64,000 nt of DNA. It comes from Sphingobacterium sp. N143 (lineage in GTDB: Bacteria; Bacteroidota; Bacteroidia; Sphingobacteriales; Sphingobacteriaceae). A program made the translations under genes and the position numbers. Below, one piece after another: positions 25,614 to 34,444 of the stretch (positions are counted from its first letter, which is position 1; each line of letters begins with the position of its first letter). Where the stretch lies: positions 626,581 to 690,580 of the forward strand of contig NZ_JACAIS010000002.1 in assembly GCF_030325625.1 (NCBI RefSeq), in the 5' to 3' direction. The notes beneath the pieces are model-generated. The model did no database searches. It was not told the origin of the DNA and saw only the letters and a list, made by a program, of their open reading frames with translations.

Positions 25614-26648
25614 ATGAAAATAGCATATTCCATTGTCTTCTTTTTGGCTACACTTCAGGGGAATTATCCTGCACAAGCACAGGCGAACCAAGATTTGCTT
25701 GCTGATAAAATATTGGCTTACCAACTTCCTAACGGGGCTTGGCCAAAGCAACTCGTAGACCACAGTGTGGTAAATTACCAATTGCCACTGAACAAGGAAT
25801 TGCTGCAAAAAATCAAAGAAACAGGCGTCGATCACGCCACCCTTGACAATGGCGCCACGACGCGAGAAATAAACAGCTTGATCAAGGCCTTCCATATTAC
25901 GAAACATCAAGCTTATCTGGAAGCAGCCGAAAGAGGAATAGATTATATTCTTTCTGCTCAGTATGACAATGGCGGCTTCCCGCAATATTATCCAAATAAA
26001 TCGCTGTATAGAGCACAGGTCACGTATAACGACCATGCGATGATCAATGCACTACTTGTCATGGACCATATTGCCCGCTCCCGGAACGGATTTGAATCCG
26101 TAGACCATGTTTATAGAGCAAGGGCTCAAAAAGCCGTGGCAAAAGGAATAGACTGTATTTTAAAAACCCAGGTTATCCAACACGGTCATCTAAGTATCTG
26201 GGCTGCACAATACGACGAAAAAACATTGACACCAGCTCAGGCCAGAAAATTTGAGCCTGCTTCATTAAGTACAAGTGAATCCGTTGCCATAGTGCGCTTT
26301 CTCTTGCAACAACCAGTGACCCCAAAAATCCAACAAGCAATAGAAGGCGCAATACAATGGTTCAAACAAAATGATATCCGAGGATCACGCTTTGATCGGG
26401 TAAAAAATGAAATAACGGGAAAGAATGAACGCAAGCTTATTGCTGACAGCTCTTCAGTTATTTGGGCCAGATTCTATCATCTTGACAGCAACAGGCCACT
26501 CTTTGGGGATCGAGACAACTCCATCAAATATCATGTGGATGAAATCTCGGCAGAGCGAAGAAATGGATATGCCTGGTTTGGTAATTGGCCTAAACAGCTG
26601 ATTCAAAAAGAATATCCAACATGGAAAAAACAACATAAAATTCAATAA
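25614..26648 (+). CDS. pelA: Pectate lyase, family PL10
   Basis: A 344-residue exported PL10 pectate lyase that cleaves polygalacturonate by beta-elimination. A signal peptide covers about residues 1-22. The PL10 hallmarks are GAWPKQ at the start of the mature enzyme, LDNGATTREI with acidic calcium-site residues, QYDNGGFPQYYPNK, VTYNDHAMINALLVMD, and the C-terminal RNGYAWFGNWP region. Its 4,5-unsaturated products suit the GH105 encoded just upstream. Tightly spaced genes on both sides (7 and about 20 bases) mark one operon. Confidence 0.92.
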   Translation: MKIAYSIVFFLATLQGNYPAQAQANQDLLADKILAYQLPNGAWPKQLVDHSVVNYQLPLNKELLQKIKETGVDHATLDNGATTREINSLIKAFHITKHQAYLEAAERGIDYILSAQYDNGGFPQYYPNKSLYRAQVTYNDHAMINALLVMDHIARSRNGFESVDHVYRARAQKAVAKGIDCILKTQVIQHGHLSIWAAQYDEKTLTPAQARKFEPASLSTSESVAIVRFLLQQPVTPKIQQAIEGAIQWFKQNDIRGSRFDRVKNEITGKNERKLIADSSSVIWARFYHLDSNRPLFGDRDNSIKYHVDEISAERRNGYAWFGNWPKQLIQKEYPTWKKQHKIQ

Positions 26649-26668
26649 TAGTAAATAATAGCAATCCG

Positions 26669-28174
26669 ATGCTACTGACAAAAAATAACATACAAAAAAT
26701 TACTTCTGATCTGGTTAGCAAACCAGTGGAAGCGTCCTACCTATATCCCGAGAAGATCCTCCAATTTGGCACAGGGGTATTGCTACGTGGGCTTCCTGAT
26801 TATTTTGTTCATAAAGCTAATCAACAGAACTTATTCAATGGAAGGATCTTGGTCGTCAAATCCACAAGTTCTGCAGGTGCGGATGCTTTTGATCAACAGG
26901 ATGGCCTGTATACCATATGTATCAAAGGACTGGAAGATGGAAATGAAGTTTCAACATATCAGATCAACAATACCATATCGCGTGTCTTTGCTGCAGGTCA
27001 ACATTGGGGGGAAATATTGAAAAGTGCTGAAAACCCAGCCCTTGAAATCGTTTTTTCCAATACAACAGAAGTCGGCATCGTCATGAGTGAGGACCGTATC
27101 AATGATACACCTCCGGCTTCTTTCCCGGGTAAACTTTTAGCTTTTTTATACCATCGATATAGCTATTTCAATGGTGATCAAGGCAAAGGTCTAACAGTGG
27201 TTCCCACAGAACTAATTACCGACAATGGTAGCAAACTACAAACCATCGTTTATGATCTGGCCAAGCTGAACGGGCTTCCAACAGCATTTATCGACTGGCT
27301 AACAATGGCCAATGATTTTTGTAACACCTTGGTTGACCGCATCGTACCAGGAGCTCTACCTCCAGTCGACTATGCAAAAACAACCGCACTATTGGGTTAT
27401 GAGGATCAACTGATGATCATGGCAGAGCCATTCCGCCTGTGGGCAATAGAAACGTCTTCTGACCGTGTACGACAAAGGCTATCTTTCGCACTTGCCGATC
27501 CAAATGTACTGCTTGTCCCCTCTATTGAAAAATACAAAGAAATTAAACTTCGGCTGCTCAATGGCACACATACCTTGAGCTGTGCTGTCGCTCTTTTATC
27601 TGGGTTCAAAACCGTAAAAGAAGCCATGCAAAATGCATCATTCAATCGTTTTATAAAAAAATTGATGCAAGAGGAAATCGGTCAGTCAATCTTAAGTGAT
27701 CAGATTATCGCCAAAGATATCAATGATTTTTCATTAAAAGTTATCGACCGTTTCGCTAATCCATATCTCGAACATAAATGGGAATCGATCGCCTTGAACT
27801 ATACTTCTAAAATGGCTATGCGCAATATTCCCTTGCTAGAAAAATGGTATGCCAGGACAAGTGAGGTTCCCCAGTTTTTTAGCCTGGGATTTGCAGCTTA
27901 TCTCTATTTCTTAAAATCACAACGAAAAGAGGGCAATTATTATAGGGCTATCGATGGACGGGAAATCCAGCTTCAGGACGAATCCGCTTCCCTACTATAC
28001 AATGCCTGGCAACAGCCTGATACGGTAGTACATACTATACTTTCAGATATCAGCTTATGGGGCTGTGATTTAACAAAATTCCCGAACTTTGAACAAGATG
28101 TCGCCCAGAAATTAGATCAGATCATTCAAGATGGGACAATCAAATCCCTAATAGTTTTGGAGCATGAAAAATAA
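26669..28174 (+). CDS. uxaB: Tagaturonate reductase
   Basis: A 501-residue member of the long-chain mannitol dehydrogenase family. It reduces D-tagaturonate to D-altronate with NADH in the cytoplasm. The N-terminal Rossmann part has ILQFGTGVLLRGLPDYFVHK, and the centre has VVPTELITDNG and DWLTMANDFCNTLVDRIVPG, which is the UxaB form. The C-terminal domain includes KLRLLNGTHTLSCAVALL with the catalytic Lys and His. Its stop overlaps the uxaA start by 11 bases, so translation is probably coupled. The neighbours uxaA and uxaC support tagaturonate over fructuronate as substrate. Confidence 0.94.
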   Translation: MLLTKNNIQKITSDLVSKPVEASYLYPEKILQFGTGVLLRGLPDYFVHKANQQNLFNGRILVVKSTSSAGADAFDQQDGLYTICIKGLEDGNEVSTYQINNTISRVFAAGQHWGEILKSAENPALEIVFSNTTEVGIVMSEDRINDTPPASFPGKLLAFLYHRYSYFNGDQGKGLTVVPTELITDNGSKLQTIVYDLAKLNGLPTAFIDWLTMANDFCNTLVDRIVPGALPPVDYAKTTALLGYEDQLMIMAEPFRLWAIETSSDRVRQRLSFALADPNVLLVPSIEKYKEIKLRLLNGTHTLSCAVALLSGFKTVKEAMQNASFNRFIKKLMQEEIGQSILSDQIIAKDINDFSLKVIDRFANPYLEHKWESIALNYTSKMAMRNIPLLEKWYARTSEVPQFFSLGFAAYLYFLKSQRKEGNYYRAIDGREIQLQDESASLLYNAWQQPDTVVHTILSDISLWGCDLTKFPNFEQDVAQKLDQIIQDGTIKSLIVLEHEK

Positions 28175-29810
28175 AGTATTAAAAATCCACCCGAAAGACA
28201 ATGTCTTGGTGGCACTGCAAGATTTGAATAAAGGCGATGCAATTGCCTTCGAAGGAAAGCATTACATTCTTCAAGAAGATATTCCTGCCAAACATAAGTT
28301 TTTTATGCAGGATATGCAATTTGGTGATGAAATTCGTATGTATGGCGTTCTTGTGGGGAAAGCTCAGTTTGATATTCCAGAGGGAAGTATCATGAATACC
28401 GACAATACAAAACATGCCGTCGAACCTTATCACTTCAGACCTTCGCATTATCACTGGGAAAAACCGGATATCTCAAAATTTGAAAACCGAACATTCAATG
28501 GTTATCTTCGTAAAGATGGCCGCGTAGGAACTGCAAATTATTGGCTATTTATCCCTACTGTATTTTGTGAGAACCGCAACCTGGACGTCATTAAAGAAGC
28601 GTTGTATAATGAGCTTGGTTACTCTGTAACCGACAAGTACAAAAATTTCACTCATCAGTTGCTAAAAGCCTATGAAAAAGGAGAAGCCTTAGACACTTCT
28701 TCGCTGACGCAATTAAATAGTGTCACAGATCAGAGTAACCGCATTTTCAAGAACGTAGATGGCATCAAATTTTTAAATCACCAGGGTGGTTGTGGAGGCA
28801 TCCGTCAAGACGCGGCAGTATTAAGTAAACTGTTAGCGGCCTATGCTGATCACCCCAATGTTGCTGGCGTTACAGTATTAAGTTTGGGCTGTCAAAACTT
28901 ACAGCTTACGGACTTAATCAACGATATAAAACTGCGAAATCCGGATTTTGACAAACCTTTATATGTATTTGAACAGCAACAGTCTAAAAGTGAGGAGCTG
29001 CTGATCAAGGAAGCTATATTACAAACTTTCATTGGGCTCACACAAATCGATAAATTTTCAAGAGTACCTGTACCATTGAATAAACTGACCCTTGGGGTAA
29101 AGTGCGGTGGAAGTGATGGCTTCAGTGGTATTTCTGCCAACCCAGCCGTAGGCTATACTGCAGATCTACTCGTTGCCTTGGGGGGGAAAGTGCTGTTGGC
29201 CGAATTCCCAGAATTATGTGGTGCCGAACAGAATTTGATAGACCGCACATTAGATCCACAGGCGGCAAATAAATTCATTGACTTAATGACGGCTTATAGC
29301 AGTGCCGCTGAGGCTGTTGGATCAGGTTTTTATATGAACCCATCGCCCGGAAATATTCGTGATGGTCTGATTACCGATGCCATAAAAAGTAATGGTGCTG
29401 CCAAAAAAGGGGGAACTTCACCCGTTGTTGATGTATTGGATTATACTGAAGAGGCCACAAAACCAGGGCTCAACCTTGTATGTACACCCGGCAATGATGT
29501 AGAAGCAACAACAGGTAAAGCGGCTGCAGGAGCAACACTTATCTTATTTACTACTGGTCTCGGTACACCAACGGGCAACCCTGTTTGTCCTGTCATTAAA
29601 GTTGCCACAAATAATGTTTTGGCACAGCGAATGGCGGATATCATTGATATCAATACTGGACCTATTATTGATGGCGAAAAATCCATTCATGAAATGGGGG
29701 AAGATATATTAGAATATTGTATCCGCGCAGCCAGTGGTGAGATTATCCCTAAGGCTGTATTATTGAACCAAGACGATTTCATTCCTTGGAAACGAGGTGT
29801 AAGCTTATAA
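28164..29810 (+). CDS. uxaA: Altronate dehydratase
   Basis: A 548-residue Fe-dependent altronate dehydratase that converts D-altronate to 2-keto-3-deoxygluconate. The N-terminal SAF domain (about 1-95) is followed by the galactarate/altronate dehydratase domain: GRVGTANYWLFIPTVFC, NHQGGCGGIRQDAA, LSLGCQ, KCGGSDGFSGISANPAVG and a C-terminal CTPGNDVEATTGK. The conserved cysteines in GGCGG, GCQ and KCGG are intact. Unlike enteric UxaA, this is the longer single-chain form usual in Bacteroidota. It overlaps uxaB and is 14 bases from uxaC. Confidence 0.95.
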   Translation: MKNKVLKIHPKDNVLVALQDLNKGDAIAFEGKHYILQEDIPAKHKFFMQDMQFGDEIRMYGVLVGKAQFDIPEGSIMNTDNTKHAVEPYHFRPSHYHWEKPDISKFENRTFNGYLRKDGRVGTANYWLFIPTVFCENRNLDVIKEALYNELGYSVTDKYKNFTHQLLKAYEKGEALDTSSLTQLNSVTDQSNRIFKNVDGIKFLNHQGGCGGIRQDAAVLSKLLAAYADHPNVAGVTVLSLGCQNLQLTDLINDIKLRNPDFDKPLYVFEQQQSKSEELLIKEAILQTFIGLTQIDKFSRVPVPLNKLTLGVKCGGSDGFSGISANPAVGYTADLLVALGGKVLLAEFPELCGAEQNLIDRTLDPQAANKFIDLMTAYSSAAEAVGSGFYMNPSPGNIRDGLITDAIKSNGAAKKGGTSPVVDVLDYTEEATKPGLNLVCTPGNDVEATTGKAAAGATLILFTTGLGTPTGNPVCPVIKVATNNVLAQRMADIIDINTGPIIDGEKSIHEMGEDILEYCIRAASGEIIPKAVLLNQDDFIPWKRGVSL

Positions 29811-29824
29811 AATTAGTAATTACT

Positions 29825-31225
29825 ATGAAAACTTTTTTAGACGACAATTTTTTATTGAGCACGCAGACAGCAGAAAAGCTGTATCATAATTATTCAAAGC
29901 ATTTGCCGATCATTGATTACCATAATCACTTGATTCCGGAACAAATTGCAAACGATGTCAAATTTGACAATATCAGTCAGGTTTGGCTTCATGGCGATCA
30001 TTATAAATGGCGTGCTATGCGCGCAAATGGTGTTCAGGAACGCTATATCACTGGTGATGCCTCAGATGAAGAAAAATTCCTCAAATGGGCAGAGACTGTC
30101 CCTTATACTTTACGAAATCCCCTTTATCACTGGACACACCTCGAATTACAGCGCTATTTTGGGATTACAGATCTGCTGTCACCAAAAACAGCTGCTAAAA
30201 TATATGCTGAGACGGGGAATAAACTTAATCAGGACAGTCATTCGGTCCGGGGATTGCTTAAAATGATGAATGTGGAAGTAGTATGCACCACGGATGATCC
30301 CATTGATAGCCTGGAATACCACCAACAATTTGCCAAAGAAAAAGAATCATTTCAGATGCTTCCAGCATTTCGTCCTGATAAGGCGATGAACTCGGATGAC
30401 CTTACTGCACTTAATCAATATATTGATAAACTCGAAGAAGTCAGCAATAGCCAAATCAGCAGTTTCGCTGACTATCTTAAAGCTCTCAAATCAAGACACG
30501 ATTTCTTTGCCGCAAATGGATGTAAAGTATCTGATCACGGACTGGAACAAATCTATGCTGAAGATTATACTGTACAGGAGGTCACAGCAATCTTTGATAA
30601 GATTAGGACCAATAAAGAAATTTCTTACACCGAAAGCCTGAAATTCAAATCAGCTATGTTAATCTATTTTGCAGAGTGGGATCATGAAAAGGGCTGGGTG
30701 CAACAATACCATCTTGGTGCTTTACGCAATAATAATGCCCGCATGCTACGTCTCAATGGCCCCGATACCGGTTGGGATTCCATCGGCGATTTTAGCCAGG
30801 CACGTACATTGTCAAAATTTTTGAATAAATTAGACAACCAAGATAAGCTGACCAAGACAATTTTGTATAATCTCAACCCAGCAGATAATGAACTTATCGC
30901 AACGATGATCGGCAATTTCAATGATGGTTCTATTAAAGGAAAGATTCAGTTTGGTTCGGCATGGTGGTTCCTGGATCAAAAAGACGGTATGACCAAGCAG
31001 ATCAATGCCTTGTCAAATATGGGTTTGCTCAGCCGGCTTGTAGGTATGTTGACAGACTCGAGAAGCTTTCTCTCCTTCCCAAGACATGAATATTTCCGAA
31101 GGTTAGTGGCCGACATTTTTGGACAGGACATCGAAAATGGTGAAATACCAAATGATATCGAATGGGTAGGGAAAATCATACAAGATATCAGTTATAACAA
31201 TGCAAAAGAATATTTCGAATTTTAA
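29825..31225 (+). CDS. uxaC: Uronate isomerase
   Basis: A 466-residue uronate isomerase of the amidohydrolase superfamily, interconverting D-galacturonate and D-tagaturonate (also glucuronate and fructuronate). The metal-binding IDYHNHLIPEQIAND and the HWTHLELQRYFGI block are typical, as are VVCTTDDPIDSLEYH and the C-terminal DSRSFLSFPRHEYFRR. The start at 29825 gives the usual MKTFLDDNFLL opening; an upstream ATG would add 13 residues overlapping the end of uxaA. Its stop shares one base with the kdgK start. Confidence 0.96.
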   Translation: MKTFLDDNFLLSTQTAEKLYHNYSKHLPIIDYHNHLIPEQIANDVKFDNISQVWLHGDHYKWRAMRANGVQERYITGDASDEEKFLKWAETVPYTLRNPLYHWTHLELQRYFGITDLLSPKTAAKIYAETGNKLNQDSHSVRGLLKMMNVEVVCTTDDPIDSLEYHQQFAKEKESFQMLPAFRPDKAMNSDDLTALNQYIDKLEEVSNSQISSFADYLKALKSRHDFFAANGCKVSDHGLEQIYAEDYTVQEVTAIFDKIRTNKEISYTESLKFKSAMLIYFAEWDHEKGWVQQYHLGALRNNNARMLRLNGPDTGWDSIGDFSQARTLSKFLNKLDNQDKLTKTILYNLNPADNELIATMIGNFNDGSIKGKIQFGSAWWFLDQKDGMTKQINALSNMGLLSRLVGMLTDSRSFLSFPRHEYFRRLVADIFGQDIENGEIPNDIEWVGKIIQDISYNNAKEYFEF

Positions 31226-32256
31226 TGAAAATGCAAGGTAAAGTATTAAGTTTCGGTGAGTTGTTGTTGCGGATCTGTCCTGATATAGAACAAGATTGGG
31301 TTCAGCAACATCAGTTGCCATTCTATGTCGGCGGAGCAGAATTGAATGTCGCCACTGCATTGGCCTTATGGAATGTACCTTCTTCTTATTTGTCGGCCAT
31401 TCCGCAAAACGCAATTTGTACGGGAATTGATCAATATTTACAGCAGAAAAATATAGACACCTCAGCTATGCTATGGACTGGGGACAGATTAGGCATTTAT
31501 TACCTTCCCAAAGGAAAGGACTTGAAAAATGCCGGTGTTATTTACGATCGGGCCAACACCTCTTATGCACAACTTAAAGTAGGGGACATTGATTGGGACA
31601 TAATTTTTGATGATGTCAAATGGTTTCATTTCTCTGCAATTTGCCCAGCCATCAGCCAGGACATTGCTGAACTTTGCCTACAGGCTGTTCAAAAAGCACA
31701 GGCAAAAGGGATCTTTGTCTCCCTTGATCTTAATTATAGGGCAAAATTGTGGAAATATGGCAAATCCCCCAGAGATATCATGCCCAAAATCGCGGCGCAT
31801 TGCAACCTGATCATGGGCAATATATGGGCTGCACATATGATGCTGGGCACAGAAATCGACGAACAATTCTTAACCCATTCATCTGGATATCAAGAAGAAG
31901 AGTTACTACAACAGGCAGAAAAAACAAGTAGAGAAATTATTGCGAAAAATCCACTTTGTCAATATGTGGCCAATACTTTCCGCTTTGACTATCAAAATAA
32001 AGGTATTTCATATTATACCACCTTATTTGACAAGGATAATTTAATCAAATCAACAGAATATGTTGCTGAGGAGATCTTGGATAAGGTAGGGAGCGGCGAT
32101 TGTTTCATGGCAGGACTGATTTATGGCCTGTACTCCAACCTTTCACCAAAGGAAACCCTGGAATTTGCCACCCTTGCAGCCTTTGATAAGTTATTTATTG
32201 CCAGTGATGCAACAACGAGTACAGTGGAAGATATAAAAAATAGAATGACAGCATGA
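31225..32256 (+). CDS. kdgK: 2-keto-3-deoxygluconate kinase (PfkB family)
   Basis: A 343-residue PfkB/ribokinase-family sugar kinase that phosphorylates 2-keto-3-deoxygluconate to KDPG. It opens LSFGELLLRICP with the YVGGAELNVATALA substrate loop. The C-terminal ATP/anion-hole motif is DKVGSGDCFMAGLIYGL, with the catalytic Asp and a GSGD in place of the common GAGD. Its place between uxaC and the KDPG aldolase gene makes KDG the likely substrate; the family alone would not. It overlaps both neighbours by 1-4 bases. Confidence 0.92.
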   Translation: MKMQGKVLSFGELLLRICPDIEQDWVQQHQLPFYVGGAELNVATALALWNVPSSYLSAIPQNAICTGIDQYLQQKNIDTSAMLWTGDRLGIYYLPKGKDLKNAGVIYDRANTSYAQLKVGDIDWDIIFDDVKWFHFSAICPAISQDIAELCLQAVQKAQAKGIFVSLDLNYRAKLWKYGKSPRDIMPKIAAHCNLIMGNIWAAHMMLGTEIDEQFLTHSSGYQEEELLQQAEKTSREIIAKNPLCQYVANTFRFDYQNKGISYYTTLFDKDNLIKSTEYVAEEILDKVGSGDCFMAGLIYGLYSNLSPKETLEFATLAAFDKLFIASDATTSTVEDIKNRMTA

Positions 32257-32897
32257 GTTTGAAAGATAAAGTATTAGCAAAAATTATAGAACAAGGAACA
32301 CTCCCTTTGTTTTTCCATTCCAATAAAGAGGAGAGTATTGACATTCTCCGCACATTATACCGAGCAGGCATACGTGTCTTCGAATTTACCAACAGGGGAC
32401 CAGAGGCATTTGATGTCTTCAAAAGCTTGGTTTTGGCAAGAGATATGGAGATGCCGGATCTATATCTTGGAATTGGTACCATCAAATCTGTTGAAGATGC
32501 GCAGAAATTTCTTCAAATTGGTGCAGATTTCATCGTAGCTCCACTAGTGAACCCCGCAGTCGGAGCACTGGTCCATCAGCAAGATAAACTATGGATTCCT
32601 GGCTGTATGACTCCAACAGAAATCTATACAGCACAGCAACAAGATGCAGCATTGATTAAGTTATTCCCTGCAAATATATTAGGGCCGGCATTTATGTCCG
32701 CCATACGAGAACTTTTTAAAGACCAGAAATTTATGCCTACGGGAGGTGTAGAAATTGAAATGGAAAATCTAAAAGCTTGGTTTAAATCTGGCGTATGCGC
32801 CGTCGGAATGGGGAGCAAGCTTATTGATCCAAAAAATACAGTCAACTTATTCGAAAACACCAAACTAGCACTCGAATTCGTTTCAAAAGCACGATAA
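32253..32897 (+). CDS. eda: KDPG aldolase
   Basis: A 214-residue class I aldolase splitting 2-keto-3-deoxy-6-phosphogluconate into pyruvate and glyceraldehyde-3-phosphate. The motif GIRVFEFTNRGPEAFD holds the catalytic Glu, and ALIKLFPANILGP holds the Schiff-base Lys (about residue 130). FMPTGGVEIEMENLKAWF is the phosphate-binding loop. It is the last catabolic step of the operon, and its start overlaps kdgK by 4 bases (ATGA). Confidence 0.95.
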   Translation: MSLKDKVLAKIIEQGTLPLFFHSNKEESIDILRTLYRAGIRVFEFTNRGPEAFDVFKSLVLARDMEMPDLYLGIGTIKSVEDAQKFLQIGADFIVAPLVNPAVGALVHQQDKLWIPGCMTPTEIYTAQQQDAALIKLFPANILGPAFMSAIRELFKDQKFMPTGGVEIEMENLKAWFKSGVCAVGMGSKLIDPKNTVNLFENTKLALEFVSKAR

Positions 32898-32925
32898 ACA
32901 ATAACAATAAACGATTAAACCCATT

Positions 32926-34374
32926 ATGATTAACACAGAGAAAAAGGGTAATTACCGTTGGGTAATATGTTCCCTCCTATTTTTTGCGACGACAATCAAC
33001 TATTTGGACCGTCAAGTACTTTCATTGACCTGGAAAGACTTTATCGTTCCTGAATTTCATTGGTCCAATACAGACTATGGTAATATTACGGCGCTATTTT
33101 CTATCTTTTATGCTGTCAGTATGCTTTTCGCAGGTCGTTTTGTAGACTGGCTAGACACTAAAAAAGGTTTTTTATGGGCTATCGGAATCTGGTCGGTGGG
33201 TGCCATACTACATGCATTTTGTGGCATAGCAACTTCAGGTATTGTTGCCGGACAATGGTTTGTAGGTTTTGAAGGAGCAAAAGAAGCTATTTCTCATGTT
33301 AATAATGCCGGTTTGATCATTAGTGTCAGCGTTAACCTTTTCATTTTCGCACGCTTTATTTTAGCAGTTGGCGAAGCCGGAAATTTTCCTGCGGCAATCA
33401 AGACTACAGCAGAATATTTTCCTAAAAAGGATCGTGCCTTGGCAACAAGTATTTTCAATTCAGGTGCAACAATTGGGGCATTAGCCGCCCCATTGACTAT
33501 CCCTATCATCGCGTCACATTGGGGCTGGGAGATGTCCTTTATTATTATTGGAGCCCTGGGTTTCGTTTGGATGGGATTCTGGATTTTTCTCTACAAAAAA
33601 CCACATGAAAACCCGAAAGTAAATGCTGCCGAACTGGCTTATATCCATCAAGATGACCATGAACATGAACCACAGGTCACTCAAACTGAAGCTACAAAAC
33701 TTCCCAAAACAACAATATCTGAATGCTTGCGCTATAAGCAAACCTGGGCGTTTGCCTTTGGGAAATTCATGACAGATGGTGTCTGGTGGTTTTTCTTGTT
33801 CTGGATGCCGGCTTATCTTTCCTCCGTCTATGATATTAAATCTTCAGATACGGAAGGACAACTGGCTATATTTGTTTTATATGCTATTACGATGTTATCC
33901 ATATATGGCGGTTGGCTGCCAACCTATTTTGTTGATAAAAAAGGGATGAATGCATATGAAGGCCGTATGAAAGCCATGCTATTATTTGCTTTTGTACCCT
34001 TGGTCGTCCTATTTGCACAGCCCCTTGGCCATATCTCCTATTGGATTCCAGTCATTTTAATTGGTTTTGCAGGTGCTGCACACCAATCTTGGTCAGCAAA
34101 TATCTTTTCAACCGTGGGAGATTCTTTTCCAAAACGTTCTATAGCAACTGTGACGGGAATTGGTGGCCTTGCTGGTGGCCTTGGTGCTTTTGTAATCAAT
34201 AAAACATCCGGTTGGCTGTTTGATTATGCCAAAGAAACGCAAATGAATTTTATGGGATTTAAAGGTGAAGAAGCAGGCTATTTTATTATTTTCTCCTTTT
34301 GTGCCATCGCCTACTTAATTGCATGGATCGTAATGAAAGCGCTTGTACCTAAACTTATTTTAATAAAAAATTAA
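32926..34374 (+). CDS. exuT: Hexuronate MFS transporter (ExuT-like)
   Basis: A 482-residue major facilitator of the anion:cation symporter family, with 12 predicted helices. The opening YRWVICSLLFFATTINYLDRQVLSL is characteristic of ExuT-type uronate carriers, as is ARFILAVGEAGNFPAAIKT after helix 4. There is an insertion (about residues 95-125) between helices 3 and 4 and a His/Glu-rich central loop (DDHEHEPQ). It probably imports galacturonate with protons across the inner membrane for the uxa genes just upstream. It is 28 bases after the aldolase gene. Confidence 0.92.
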   Translation: MINTEKKGNYRWVICSLLFFATTINYLDRQVLSLTWKDFIVPEFHWSNTDYGNITALFSIFYAVSMLFAGRFVDWLDTKKGFLWAIGIWSVGAILHAFCGIATSGIVAGQWFVGFEGAKEAISHVNNAGLIISVSVNLFIFARFILAVGEAGNFPAAIKTTAEYFPKKDRALATSIFNSGATIGALAAPLTIPIIASHWGWEMSFIIIGALGFVWMGFWIFLYKKPHENPKVNAAELAYIHQDDHEHEPQVTQTEATKLPKTTISECLRYKQTWAFAFGKFMTDGVWWFFLFWMPAYLSSVYDIKSSDTEGQLAIFVLYAITMLSIYGGWLPTYFVDKKGMNAYEGRMKAMLLFAFVPLVVLFAQPLGHISYWIPVILIGFAGAAHQSWSANIFSTVGDSFPKRSIATVTGIGGLAGGLGAFVINKTSGWLFDYAKETQMNFMGFKGEEAGYFIIFSFCAIAYLIAWIVMKALVPKLILIKN

Positions 34375-34444
34375 CAAATATTGCAAAATTTGTAGTATAT
34401 TAGCAACATCTTTATAAATATCAATCTAAACCATTTTTAAAACA